Positions 32,467 through 41,787 of a stretch of 44,463 nucleotides of DNA are shown here, piece after piece. Origin of the DNA: Umbelopsis ramanniana AG (lineage: Eukaryota; Mucoromycota; Umbelopsidomycetes; Umbelopsidales; Umbelopsidaceae); contig NW_026252183.1 of assembly GCF_025399195.1 (NCBI RefSeq), positions 1 to 44,463 on the forward strand, written 5' to 3'. Below the pieces are notes generated by a model. The model was not told the DNA's origin. It did no database searches and saw nothing but the letters and a program-made list of their open reading frames with translations. Within the stretch, counting starts at the first letter, position 1. The number at the start of each line of letters is the position of its first letter. A program made the translations under genes and the position numbers.

Positions 32467-33297
32467 ATGATGACAGAGGAGATTAAATTTGACGAAGGAA
32501 CCATATCTACAACGAATGACGTTGACTCAAGCAACGCATTTCGGCAAATTCGGCCGCACTTGAACTCCCTCTGGCAGTATTCGCTTTTCGATTTAAGCGT
32601 AGATTCTCTCGTCGAGTTTCAACTGCTCCTTGCGACTTTCTGTACTGGATTACAGGACGCTATATCGTATCCTGACTTTCGCTGCTTCGCATCCAATCAA
32701 ACGGGTAACACCGTGGTGCTCGCTGTCGGTATTGCCAATTACAACTATTATGCCTCCCAAAAGGATTCGCTCTTCCATCTTCCGAATATCGCCATGTCCC
32801 TTGGTATGTTTCTCGCTGGTGCAACTATTACAGGCCAACTGGGGAATTATGTGGGAGGAAGAAGACGTGGATGGCAGTTTATTACAAATTTGGCGCAGAC
32901 AATGATGATATTCGGAGCAGCTGGAATCCAGTATGCCCATGATGTGCAGGAGACCGGACCGTGGGCTCTGGCAGTAGTTGCCTTGCTGGCGTTTTCTTCT
33001 GGTGCTCAAGTTGCAGCGGCAAGAGCTTTCCGAGTTCAAGAAATTACCACGGCAATGGCTACAGCTGCTTGGGTGGATCTGGTTATTGACCCAAAATTGC
33101 TGAAAACGAAGAACCATCCCCGGGATAGAAGGGCTCTTTTTCTCGTTGCACTCATTGCTGGCGGATTTGCAGGGGCTTTCATGTACTCTAAAATTGGAAG
33201 CCCTTCTGCACTCGTTATAAGTGCTACTGGCAAGACACTTGTGACCGCTTTGATGCTGCTTCCCAAGAAAGCTCACGAGGGGTCTAGTTTTGTATAA
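32467..33297 (+). CDS. DUF1275 (YoaK-family) membrane protein
   Basis: 276 residues from the first in-frame ATG at 32467 (MMTEEIKFDE). The family hallmarks are present: FCTGLQDAISYPDFRCFASNQTGNTVVLAVG near the first helix, then FLAGATITGQLG, ALLAFSSGAQVAAARAFRVQEITTAMAT and WVDLVIDPKLL. About six hydrophobic segments. YoaK/DUF1275 proteins are common in bacteria and filamentous fungi, are thought to be transporters, and have no firm substrate. It is the third plus-strand gene of the compact cluster, 257 bp after the dioxygenase, with a diverged copy of the shared promoter element 93 bp upstream. That suggests a transport role connected with sulfur compounds, which is inference only. Confidence 0.88.
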   Translation: MMTEEIKFDEGTISTTNDVDSSNAFRQIRPHLNSLWQYSLFDLSVDSLVEFQLLLATFCTGLQDAISYPDFRCFASNQTGNTVVLAVGIANYNYYASQKDSLFHLPNIAMSLGMFLAGATITGQLGNYVGGRRRGWQFITNLAQTMMIFGAAGIQYAHDVQETGPWALAVVALLAFSSGAQVAAARAFRVQEITTAMATAAWVDLVIDPKLLKTKNHPRDRRALFLVALIAGGFAGAFMYSKIGSPSALVISATGKTLVTALMLLPKKAHEGSSFV

Positions 33298-33556
33298 TGT
33301 TTAGAGTACTTAGAGCGCTGAAATATAACGCACGAATAATTGAATATCCAAAGACTGTGTGATTAAATAGCCGAGCTATACACCAATTTCGACACTACGA
33401 ACATTACACAGTAATGGTTAATGGTATGGCACAGCGAAATGTCAAGCTCAAATTCGAGTGATCGACTTGATCAGTAATGTTTCACTGAATTGTTTCCACC
33501 ACACAATACCCAGTTTAAACCAGCAATTCAGATAGGCGTTCAGCCCATCACGTGGC

Positions 33557-33565
33557 TCGGGGACC
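33557..33565 (+). promoter_or_regulatory. Cluster element copy 3 (TCGGGGACC)
   Basis: TCGGGGACC lies 98 bp before the ATG of the small cysteine-rich protein. It is part of an 11-mer identical to the copy in the regulator/permease promoter. A second CGG follows at 33573-33575. Confidence 0.5.
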
Positions 33566-33654
33566 ATCTAATCGGCGAACACATTTTGCGTGAATTATAT
33601 CTGTTCCCCGTTTTTCGCCAGACACTTCTTTCTTCTACACAGACAAAACTCGTC

Positions 33655-33884
33655 ATGTGCAAAAAGGCAACTTGTGATACCTGCGGTAAGTATGCCTACA
33701 ATCTGAATGACGTCTCTTCGCATATCTAACCTGTATTCCAGGCAAGCGCTCCTGGTGGGGATGCGGATACCATATTCCCTCCGTCATGGACTCTGTCCCA
33801 GAGGAAGAACGATGCAAATGTGAGCCCGCAGTTAAAGTAGAAGGCAAGGACTATCCGCCAAAGGCAGGAAAGCCGGACGAGTAG
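33655..33884 (+). CDS. Conserved 57-residue cysteine-rich protein
   Basis: Exons 33655-33685 and 33742-33884 (56-nt intron) give 57 residues: MCKKATCDTCGKRSWWGCGY, then HIPSVMDSVPEEERCKCEP and a basic/Pro tail. Six Cys (2, 7, 10, 18, 35, 37) plus a His form CxxC- and CxC-type pairs, suggesting a small metal- or sulfur-binding protein. I recognise the GCG-HIPSVMD-P-RC-CEP pattern as a small family of uncharacterised proteins in fungi and other organisms, from memory. Without the splice the first exon reads into a stop after 24 codons. It is the last gene of the compact plus-strand run and shares the TCGGGGACC promoter element, so co-regulation with the sulfur genes is likely. Confidence 0.85.
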
Positions 33885-34876
33885 GTACAAGCCGCAAAGT
33901 CAAACCGATATTGAAACCACTCATAGTGTTTCGCTTGCACAGATTGTGCATCATTTTATGAACAGAAGGCATAGATGGATTGTAGAGAAGTAAGGCATGT
34001 AGTTTGGAAGGGTTGTTCAGCAAATAAAGGCTTAGTTGATGTTTTGATCTTTGGGGTTCATCTTTGGAAAAATGGGGATCGGTTGACGACTCTCTTCATG
34101 AGCGCATTTTGAGAAGACGCGAAGGAGCTATTCTCATGATGCTTTGCTGTTGAAGGTCGATTGATATTACTTGCCAGTAATCCCAATTTGCTAGTGATAG
34201 TGTGAAATGGTTGGTAACATGAAGATCAATGATATGTGTTCCTCATTACCTGCTGCATTTGACCGGCTCGTTTCGGTGCCAGATAACCTTGTTTCTAACT
34301 TGGTGATCATTGGTGACGGGCTGGTCGGCATGTCATCATTTCAAATTGAAGCATATTTTTGCAACTAATGTAATTCACTTATCTTTGAAGAATCACACCG
34401 TGTTCATCTCATCCATACTACCTAGCAGTAGAGCTGCTCGCACAACAGGCGCACTGATCAAAGACTTGATATCCAATGCTTCACAGCTTCGTCCAAGATT
34501 TCACATCAACGCTAAAAAAATCATAACAATAACGAGTCATCTCCTTATTGCTTATACAACATAAGCAATACGAGCGAAATACTCAGCATTCTAAGATCTG
34601 GATACAAATCTTTCATGTCACACAGGAGTGGCCTTTATGAAGCCAGTATGAATTTAACAGATATGCTATGTACTTTTCATTAGCATAGAGTTGCAATATA
34701 GTTTACATATTGTTTGAGTTGCATCAATATTATACACACTCATCATAGATATACTTTCAATTCCTCTATATTGAGACATTTCGATATATGTACTAATACA
34801 TAAAAGTAAGAAGGAATGCTACTAATGCAGAATGTCTTGAAAGCGCTCTCATGTGAATGACCTCGGCATCTTCCAG
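33885..34876. other. Intergenic with a degenerate coding remnant
   Basis: Contains the remnant at 34207-34564 and the 3' flank of the GH25-like gene. Nothing else is supported. Confidence 0.5.
34207..34564 (+). pseudogene. Frameshifted coding remnant of unknown family
   Basis: Frame one (34207-34368, 53 codons) reads as protein-like sequence: LPAAFDRLVSVPDNLVSNLV, then IIGDGLVGMSSF, then a stop. In a second frame (to 34564) the apparent continuation reads FISSILPSSRAARTTGALIK and LRPRFHINAKKI. Both segments have balanced, non-repetitive composition and seem to belong together, separated by a one-base frame change near 34370, too close for a normal intron. The IIGDGLVG core resembles the first block of SGNH-type hydrolases, but this is weak. 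Possibly a fragment of a mobile-element or multicopy gene. Confidence 0.33.
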
Positions 34877-35578
34877 CTAACCCCTGGCAAACCTTTGCAG
34901 ATTATCTATTGAGCTCATCCATGCATCTGGGTATCCAGGCACGGGTCCCTTGTCAGCATATTGCCAGAAGACATTGTTAGTCCAACCGTTGGGTAAGGGT
35001 CTGGGCGACGGAGAATAGCTAATGATCCAAAGCGGATTGGTATTACCAAAGCTCGGATTGTCATTAGTGCATGCCTTCCACCAATTCGTGGATGTGCTGA
35101 TAACAGGATAACGGCCAGTGCGAGCGTGGTAAGTATTGCTGAAGTCTCTAATCCAGATTATCATAGAGGCCGGGGACAAGCCATAACAAGGATTCCCATA
35201 AGGGTTTCGCTCTAATTCTAACGCACCAGGAAGAGTTATTCCATCAGCAGTCCAGACACCTCCATAAGAAAGGAAATGGGTTGCCTGAGCAGCACCAGAA
35301 GACTTGTCAGGCAGGGCAACATGGTATGCTCCACGAATAAAGCGTGTGTGGGTTGCACCGAGGTACTGAGTGTTAAATGTACTGCTGACCATTTTCAATC
35401 CCTCGGTTGCTTTGATATAGACAAATGTAAGTCCGGTAGCCTTGACCGATGCCCAGTTTACATGGGGATTGTAATTGCTAATATCGAATCCTTGAACCAA
35501 ACTGGACAAGCCAACTTGAGCGCAAGAGAGCAAAGCTAGTGTGACAAGAATGAGTTTCGTTATTTTGTCGTAATGGAA
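34877..35578 (-). CDS. GH25 (Chalaropsis-type) lysozyme-like gene without an AUG start; possible pseudogene
   Basis: The frame runs from just after a stop at 35579-35581 to 34877. It encodes a signal-peptide-like stretch (KLILVTLALLSCAQVG) and a full GH25 domain: GFDISNYN, YIKATEG, IRGAYHVALP, GALELERNPYGNPCYG, TGRYPVIS and FWQYADKGPVPG. GH25 enzymes cleave bacterial peptidoglycan at N-acetylmuramic acid. Two oddities appear. No in-frame ATG precedes the signal peptide, although a TATA-like box (TATTTAAG, 35608-35615) stands at the usual distance; a C/T change and a one-base loss near 35563-35571 would explain this. The catalytic Asp-x-Glu motif reads Glu-Leu-Glu. Either translation starts at a non-AUG codon, a short first exon exists (ATG near 35634, weak GTAGTA donor), or the gene is dying. 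Confidence 0.7.
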   Translation of the reverse strand, partial: FHYDKITKLILVTLALLSCAQVGLSSLVQGFDISNYNPHVNWASVKATGLTFVYIKATEGLKMVSSTFNTQYLGATHTRFIRGAYHVALPDKSSGAAQATHFLSYGGVWTADGITLPGALELERNPYGNPCYGLSPASMIIWIRDFSNTYHARTGRYPVISTSTNWWKACTNDNPSFGNTNPLWIISYSPSPRPLPNGWTNNVFWQYADKGPVPGYPDAWMSSIDNLQRFARG

Positions 35579-35607
35579 TCAACGGTGGGTGAAAAGATAC
35601 AATGACT

Positions 35608-35615
35608 CTTAAATA
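35608..35615 (-). promoter_or_regulatory. TATA-like box of the GH25-like gene
   Basis: TATTTAAG on the minus strand, about 45-55 nt before where the start codon would be expected. Confidence 0.35.
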
Positions 35616-37781
35616 CTACAAGATCGGATCATGCTCATTTAGCATATAGCTTGTTTTCCCATTTCTTTAAGGGACGCGTATTACAGGATGTTCTCCTAAG
35701 ATTTATGTATTCTATTGCCGCCATCATAATTTTGCGTTACCCAGGCTAGTGTTTGGCACTTTCACACCTAACAGATTATTGATAGGAAAAGAAGATCGTT
35801 TATTGACTTTGCGCTTTGACAGTAATGGGTTTGTTGGAGGATAGTGATGAAAGCTTTCCTACTACTCACAAGCCTATATAATCTATACAAAGCAGTCCTG
35901 GCGCAAGGGTCAGTGACATAAGTACCCTCCTTGATTTGATGCAATACATACCGATACAGAAGATTCATTTTAATCGATGAGCAGTAGAATTTTGAATGGC
36001 GGAATACTTATACAAATGCACACAACTCAGTGCGAATATTATGACACGCATGACGCTACTGAGGACCATGTGTATTGAGCGGTGACCAAACATTATACAA
36101 CTGTATAGCCCTGCAACATGCTTTGACTTGGAATATCATAAACTTTTAATTTGAGAGGTAAATTTCTATATAGCTTATGATACTTACCTTAAAGTATCGA
36201 GGAGATGGAAACATCGTCATCACTTTAGTGCCGTAGAGTCAGTAAGCGGCCCATCCACTGGCAAATTTTTTTGATTTACCATATAGCTTCATATCTTCAC
36301 AGACAAAGTGAAAGGTAAAGACTCCAAAATAAGGTAACACAGACTAGCTTTCACGTAACGGTAGCTTCCTAGTGGCTGACAGATCTGTTCCATATCAGTC
36401 AATATGAGATCAGAACAGCGCATTTTCTTCACATTGCAATGGTTCATTGGAATCGCTGGTGCTCATTTAGTAGGAGCGACAGAGACAATCCACTAAGTCG
36501 CGGTCATCGCGGTGCATCGGATCCACCAAACAAGTATACTGTTTATTTCACGGGTCGCGCATTCCAACTCAGAATATCGGTGGTTGGCGAGGTCGAGAAT
36601 TTCGTGTATGTCACATACTCTGCACGAGGTTATTACAAACATCACTAGTCAACTTGAAATCAAATGGATTGAGGAGATACTATTTGGAAAAGCATTTTAG
36701 ATGGGAACTGGAATGTTTGAGTCCTCTCTTATGGACGGCTGATGGAGTAACCTGGCTTTAATTAGTATTAACGCTATACGAAAGGTATATTCGTTGCAGG
36801 GATGATCATGCTCGGTGTAAAGATAGGGCTTACCGATACGAAAAGCGTGATAGTTCTTTATGCAACAGAGAAATTCTCCATAAAGTTGTGTTGCTATGTT
36901 TAATAAAGAATAACAAATTAGGCGTAGGGAAGTTTCTTAGTGTTGGTGACCGAGCATGGAATTGCAGACCCGAAATGAAACTGGTTACTGTTGATCGTCG
37001 TTAAGATTTATTCACTGATATTATTTCCTAGTGTGTGCCATAAAAATGAAGTCTGGAGCCATGCCGTGAATAAGCCAAATTTCATGGTGCTGGGTTCTTG
37101 CGCGGCATCTGAACAGACAGTCTTGCATAATCACTAAAACTAAAGGGACACCCATTCTTTAGATAACGAGTGTTCTATTCTTACATTACATGGCATTTAG
37201 CTCGCATTTTAGAGCATTAGACGGTCTCTGAGCGCCCCATATGTGGCTCTCCATTTGGCTCATACCATACAAGGCAGTTTGTTGTTGACTGACGACATGA
37301 GCAAAGGTGGACGGACGGAGCTGACTATCTTTTGTTGTATACGACCTTCCATCAACAATAGCTTCCCTTGAAATGATAATGACAAATCAGGTTGATGGTG
37401 CTGTAAAGGTAGGGTAGGGGCGTCCGTGCAATTAAAATAGGCATTATGGTTTCAGCGAGAGCCTTGGGGACTAAGATTGACCCAATTACGTACTTTGCAG
37501 AATAATTAGAAACATTGACTTAGAGGATGAGCCAGGAACCAATTTTATTTTTACATTTGTTTATGAAATCTCTCCATTAAAGTCTAGAAAGTTGCCAAGA
37601 ATGATGTCAAGCTCAGGTCGATCGGCCATTGACAGTGTCGGGCTCAGCAGTCACACTAGGCTTATACACCTCTTAGACCGTCGGACAATGGTTCCCCGAT
37701 CCACTATGATGGAGAGAGAGGCTCTGGGTCTCAAAGGGATCTGAGCCATTCATCATACGCTTGGCAGTATCCTATAGAGGC

Positions 37782-37789
37782 TATAAAAG
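37782..37789 (+). promoter_or_regulatory. TATA box of the GPI-anchored protein gene
   Basis: TATAAAAG 60 nt before the ATG at 37842, followed by a pyrimidine-rich leader and CAACAATG, a good fungal start context. Confidence 0.65.
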
Positions 37790-37841
37790 GCGAGAGAATT
37801 TCCTACAGATTTTATTTTCATCATCTCCTCCCTACACAACA

Positions 37842-38912
37842 ATGAAGTCTGCTCTTTTCGTTTCAATCATCGGCTCCGTCATGTCTCTTGCTGCCGCACA
37901 AAGCGGTGCTCCAACCGGTAGCGTCCCTGCATCCGTTCCTTCTGGATCCGCTGGAGCTGGCAGTGCTGCTCCATCTGGAGGAGCTTCATCTCAGCCCGTC
38001 ACCATCACAGCTCCACTTACCGGTACAACCTGGCACGCTGGTCAACAAGAGACCATCTCTTGGACCAACGCTGCTTCCGACGTCCTTAGTCAAATTCAAT
38101 TGATGCAAGGACAAGCCAACGCCTTGCAGCCTGTTCAATTATTAGACCAAAACGTTAACACAAAGTCCGGCCATGTCAATGTCACTGTTCCCGCCAACGT
38201 GACCAGCGGTGCCGACTATGCTTTGGCTCTTGGTACTCCACCTCAAGTCGCATACATTGGTCCATTCTCCATTCAAGGTGGTAAGGGATCTGCTTCTGGC
38301 TCTCCCTCTGGAGCCGCTCCATCTGGTGCCGCTGCTTCTGGCGCCGCTCCTTCTGGAGGTGCAATTCCCTCTGGTGCCGCTCCATCAGGAGGTGCTCCTT
38401 CCGGAAACTCTGGTACACCCGCTGCTCCAGTTAAGCGACAAGCTAGCGGCTCTGATGGCTCTGGTGCTGATGGCTCTAGCGCTGATGGCTCCGATGGCAC
38501 TGCTGCCGAACCAAGTGCTTCTGTACCCGGTGGTGCTGATGCTTCTGGAACTGCCACTGGCACTGGTGCTGCTGCCACTGGTACGGATGCTGCTGGAACT
38601 GCTGCTTCCGGCGCTGCTACTGGCGCTGCCACGGGTGCTGCCGGTTCTGGTGCCGCTGATTCTGGTGCTGCCTCAGCTAGTATGCCTTCTGCTGCTTCCA
38701 GTGCTGCCACCTCTAGTGGAGCAGCCTCCGCCAGCATGCCCGTCATGTCTAGCATGGCTAGCGGAGCCAGCAGCATGATGGCCAGTGCTTCTTCTGCTGT
38801 GCCTTCTGCATCTTCATCCTCCTCCTCTAGCTCCACTTCTGGTGCTGGTCAACTTACTGTTGGAGCCCTCGCCATCGCCGCTCCTGTGGCTGCTGTCATG
38901 TATGCCATGTAA
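37842..38912 (+). CDS. Ser/Ala/Gly-rich GPI-anchored wall protein with Kre9/Knh1-type domain
   Basis: 356 residues. The signal peptide MKSALFVSIIGSVMSLAAA precedes Gln20. The frame is open upstream, but the ATG at 37842 has the signal and good context. Residues about 52-145 form the Kre9/Knh1 N-terminal domain typical of fungal serine-rich GPI proteins (ITAPLTGTTWHAGQQETISW, GHVNVTVPANVTSGADYAL, YIGPFSI). A long low-complexity region of SGAAPSGG-like repeats follows, surely O-mannosylated, with a Kex2-like Lys-Arg at 198-199 (PVKR-QAS) that may split the protein. The C-terminus is a short spacer after a Ser run and a hydrophobic tail (LTVGALAIAAPVAAVMYAM), a GPI-attachment signal. Strong promoter features and biased codons suggest high expression. 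Role in the cell wall is by family. Confidence 0.9.
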   Translation: MKSALFVSIIGSVMSLAAAQSGAPTGSVPASVPSGSAGAGSAAPSGGASSQPVTITAPLTGTTWHAGQQETISWTNAASDVLSQIQLMQGQANALQPVQLLDQNVNTKSGHVNVTVPANVTSGADYALALGTPPQVAYIGPFSIQGGKGSASGSPSGAAPSGAAASGAAPSGGAIPSGAAPSGGAPSGNSGTPAAPVKRQASGSDGSGADGSSADGSDGTAAEPSASVPGGADASGTATGTGAAATGTDAAGTAASGAATGAATGAAGSGAADSGAASASMPSAASSAATSSGAASASMPVMSSMASGASSMMASASSAVPSASSSSSSSSTSGAGQLTVGALAIAAPVAAVMYAM

Positions 38913-39783
38913 ACGCCTTCATCTCCTTTACCTCATAGAAACCTATGGTTGTACATTCATCTGATTGAAAAAGTCGATCTGTTTTAGAAGAAAAACCTTT
39001 CAGTCATTGTATATTTCAGATGTAATTCTTGCCTTTTTATTAAAGAAAAAACAGATTTCAATATAATATTCTTGAATCCTTCACATTTTGAATCAGAGTA
39101 TTGAAGTTATATGGTTGTGCAGCGGCGGAATATGTTGTTTAATACGGACATAAATTTGGATTAGATGACATTGCTTTATTGATGGGTATGAAAAATTTTC
39201 GGCGAGTGACAGAAAGGTCATAGTAAAATATTTATTTTCTTTTTTGATTTGTAAAGTGGTGAATGTCCCAACAGAGGAAGTAAAGGAGACGAATACAATG
39301 GCCGTTAAGCTGTAGACATCCATCCTGTTGCCCATAAAAGAGCCGGGAGCGAGATCACTCTTGCAAAGCTAACCATTTCAAAGGCCATAAAAAATACCCC
39401 GAAAAACATGACCAGCCCACCACGCTACAACAATGCTCTCCAACCTCCTCTTGGCAACCATAACGAGCATGAAGTAAATGATGAAACTGTAAAACTTTGC
39501 GAAGGGTAAAGAACTCGTTTGCCGAGGAAAATGAAAAATTTTATACTCGAGGCGGGGCTTGTGACTGGCAAATTTATGGCCAAAGGTACCGAAAAGCAGT
39601 ACTGATATTGGTTCAAGGCATCTACCCTTATTCTCTCATCTCATCACATAGCAGCCATGGTCTTCTATAAAAGTAATAACATGCTCTGATTATTATCATC
39701 AGCCAAAAAAATCCAAGTCCGTTTACGCAAAAAAAAATATACATTTTTTGAAAACGTAAGCAATATCACAAAATACATTATAT
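38913..39783. other. Convergent intergenic region
   Basis: Shared 3' region between the wall-protein gene (plus) and ARP2 (minus). A TATTAAAG/AATATAA stretch at about 39040-39070 may serve polyadenylation. No gene seen. Confidence 0.6.
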
Positions 39784-41459
39784 CTATCCGCTGGAGCCAA
39801 CAATGCCGAGCTTCTCCAAAGATCGAACTCCTTGTTCATCCCACTCCTGCTTGGTAATCCACCATGAATCCTTATCCTTCATGATATCAGCAAGAACAGC
39901 ACCACCAAGGAAGACCCTATTCATAACGCGTTAGGACACAGAAGCCAAAAATAATAATAACTGTGCAAAATACTTACATGTGTTTGCGTCTTGGGGGGTC
40001 CTCAATGCGAATTTTGAATTTCTGTGAAAACGAAGAGGTTTGAATAATGCGCGGGTCTGCATTACGGTACGTTGACCACACTTACGCTCAATCGACTTGC
40101 GTCACCACCAAGGACATTCGTCAAATACAATTGCTTCACTTCCTTTTCAAGACGGCTTGGCAAACCAGGGTACATGGTTGAGCCTCCAGAAAGGACAATG
40201 TGCTTGTAGAGTTCGGAACGAATATCAATATCAGCAGCCTGGATAGTGTTGAAGAGCATTTCTATGAAAAGGAGATTTGATGAGGGGAATGAACCATTTT
40301 GTTAAAAAGTCATGGTTGAAGGTCATACCTGCAACACCGGGTGCTTCAACATCGACCAAGTGAGGCTGGAACATACACTCTGGTGCCTCGAATCTTTCTG
40401 ATCCAACCTTGATGACACGACCATCAGGAAGTTCATATTCCTCCACCAAAACAGTGGTTTCATTGCCTAGCTTCGAGTCCAGCTCAAGGTCATAGCTGCA
40501 CCATATGAGTTCTTAGTACTTTTGCCTGGCTGGGTAACATGTTACTATAACCTACCTGACGTAGCACAACTTCTCCTTGATTTGACGAACAGTCTCGAAA
40601 TCAGCGGTTCTGTTGAAGGCATAACCTCGGTTGAGCAAAAGCTTGATAAGATGTCTCGTTATATGACGACCAGCCACATCTAAACGGCGAGTCAAGTTTT
40701 GTGGTGCGAAACCTTGATAGACAGGGACCTAAAGGAGAGAGCAATTTAGCCAAACGAAAGTATGGAACGGCATGAAAAAGCAACAAGACGTACAATGTGA
40801 GTAACACCATCACCAGAGTCGACGACAACACCGGAAAGAAGACCTAAACAAATCAAGCAGTGAGATAAGCTTGGGCACGTTGCGCGTTCTGACCAACTTA
40901 GCTTATTCAATAGCTTACCCTGAGCATAAAGTGTAAGGACGGCTTGGATGGCGACATAGACTCCCTGGAAACCATACTCCTCAAACATGACCTCGACCAT
41001 CTTTTCACGGTTAGCGCGTGGGTTCATAGGAGCTTCGGTGAGCAAGATTTTGGAGTCTCTAGGGTCGACCTTGAGTTTTTCATCGAATGTATAATTCCAC
41101 AAATGGCGCATATCTTCCCAGTTTCTAATAATTCCGTTCTCCATAGGGTATGACATTTGCAGGATATTGCGCAAACTGGCTGCGTCGTCACCGACCATAA
41201 GATCCTTCACTTCGACATTGCCGACTTTTTCTTCAGCGCGCAAAATGGGTCTACCGACGACGGAGGGAAAGACGTATTCAGGGAAGTTGGAGCCGGCATA
41301 ACCGCACTTGACAAACTAATGAGGAGAAGTGGATGGAGAAGCGGGTGTTAGTTGCATGATGGGTGGGTGGGTGATGGTTAGGGATATGTGGTGACTGGGA
41401 TGGAAAAGCAGACTTACTCCTGTTCCGTTGTCCACTACAAGAGTCTTGGATGCATTCAT
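39784..41459 (-). CDS. ARP2: Actin-related protein 2 (Arp2/3 complex)
   Basis: Eight exons: 41459-41418, 41315-40919, 40843-40794, 40728-40556, 40495-40329, 40261-40086, 40021-39978 and 39916-39784. Introns are 60-102 nt and the product 393 residues, the normal Arp2 length. It matches Arp2 throughout: [101 protein letters not shown], and the diagnostic [20 protein letters not shown]. Arp2 pairs with Arp3 to nucleate branched actin filaments at endocytic patches and hyphal tips. The ATP-binding loops DNGTG and DSGDG are intact. Each junction keeps frame and restores a conserved residue, for example Glu-Met before LFNTIQ. Exon 1 has only 14 codons. Confidence 0.96.
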
Positions 41460-41787
41460 GATGGAAGAACAGACAAGTGAATTTCGTAGAGGATGGGGAG
41501 TTTAGCTGAGTGAGTTTGTCGGGCGCGATGTCGCACTGCCTGAAAATTCGGACGTCATTCGTCTTGGCTTCCGCTTTGGGACAGACCTCACAACGTATTT
41601 TTATGTATTTACAAAGCTCTACAACTTCAAGTAAAGGAACGAAGCAAAGAATCAATAAACAACTACCACTACTATCGTCGTCTATCATATAATATCGAAA
41701 GATCATTCATGTATCCTTCCACCAAGTCTCGTTGTATCTGGTATCATCGTTAACACGCGTATCCTTCAAAGGCCGGCCCATTCCTTC
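41460..41787. other. Short intergenic region, ARP2 promoter
   Basis: 328 bp between the ARP2 start and the stop of the upstream U11-48K gene. It presumably holds the ARP2 promoter; no clear TATA box is seen. Confidence 0.5.

Larger units (their letters stand above)
35579..37841. other. Intergenic, no supported gene
   Basis: About 2.3 kb of AT-rich sequence. Frames such as 36439-36648 have no signature. The right end is the promoter of the wall-protein gene (TATAAAAG at 37782). Confidence 0.6.

Noticed and set aside
38209-38836. Long Leu- or Ala/Pro-rich frames overlapping the GPI-protein gene on both strands
   Set aside because: They mirror the repetitive Ser/Ala/Gly codons of the real gene; low complexity and no start context.
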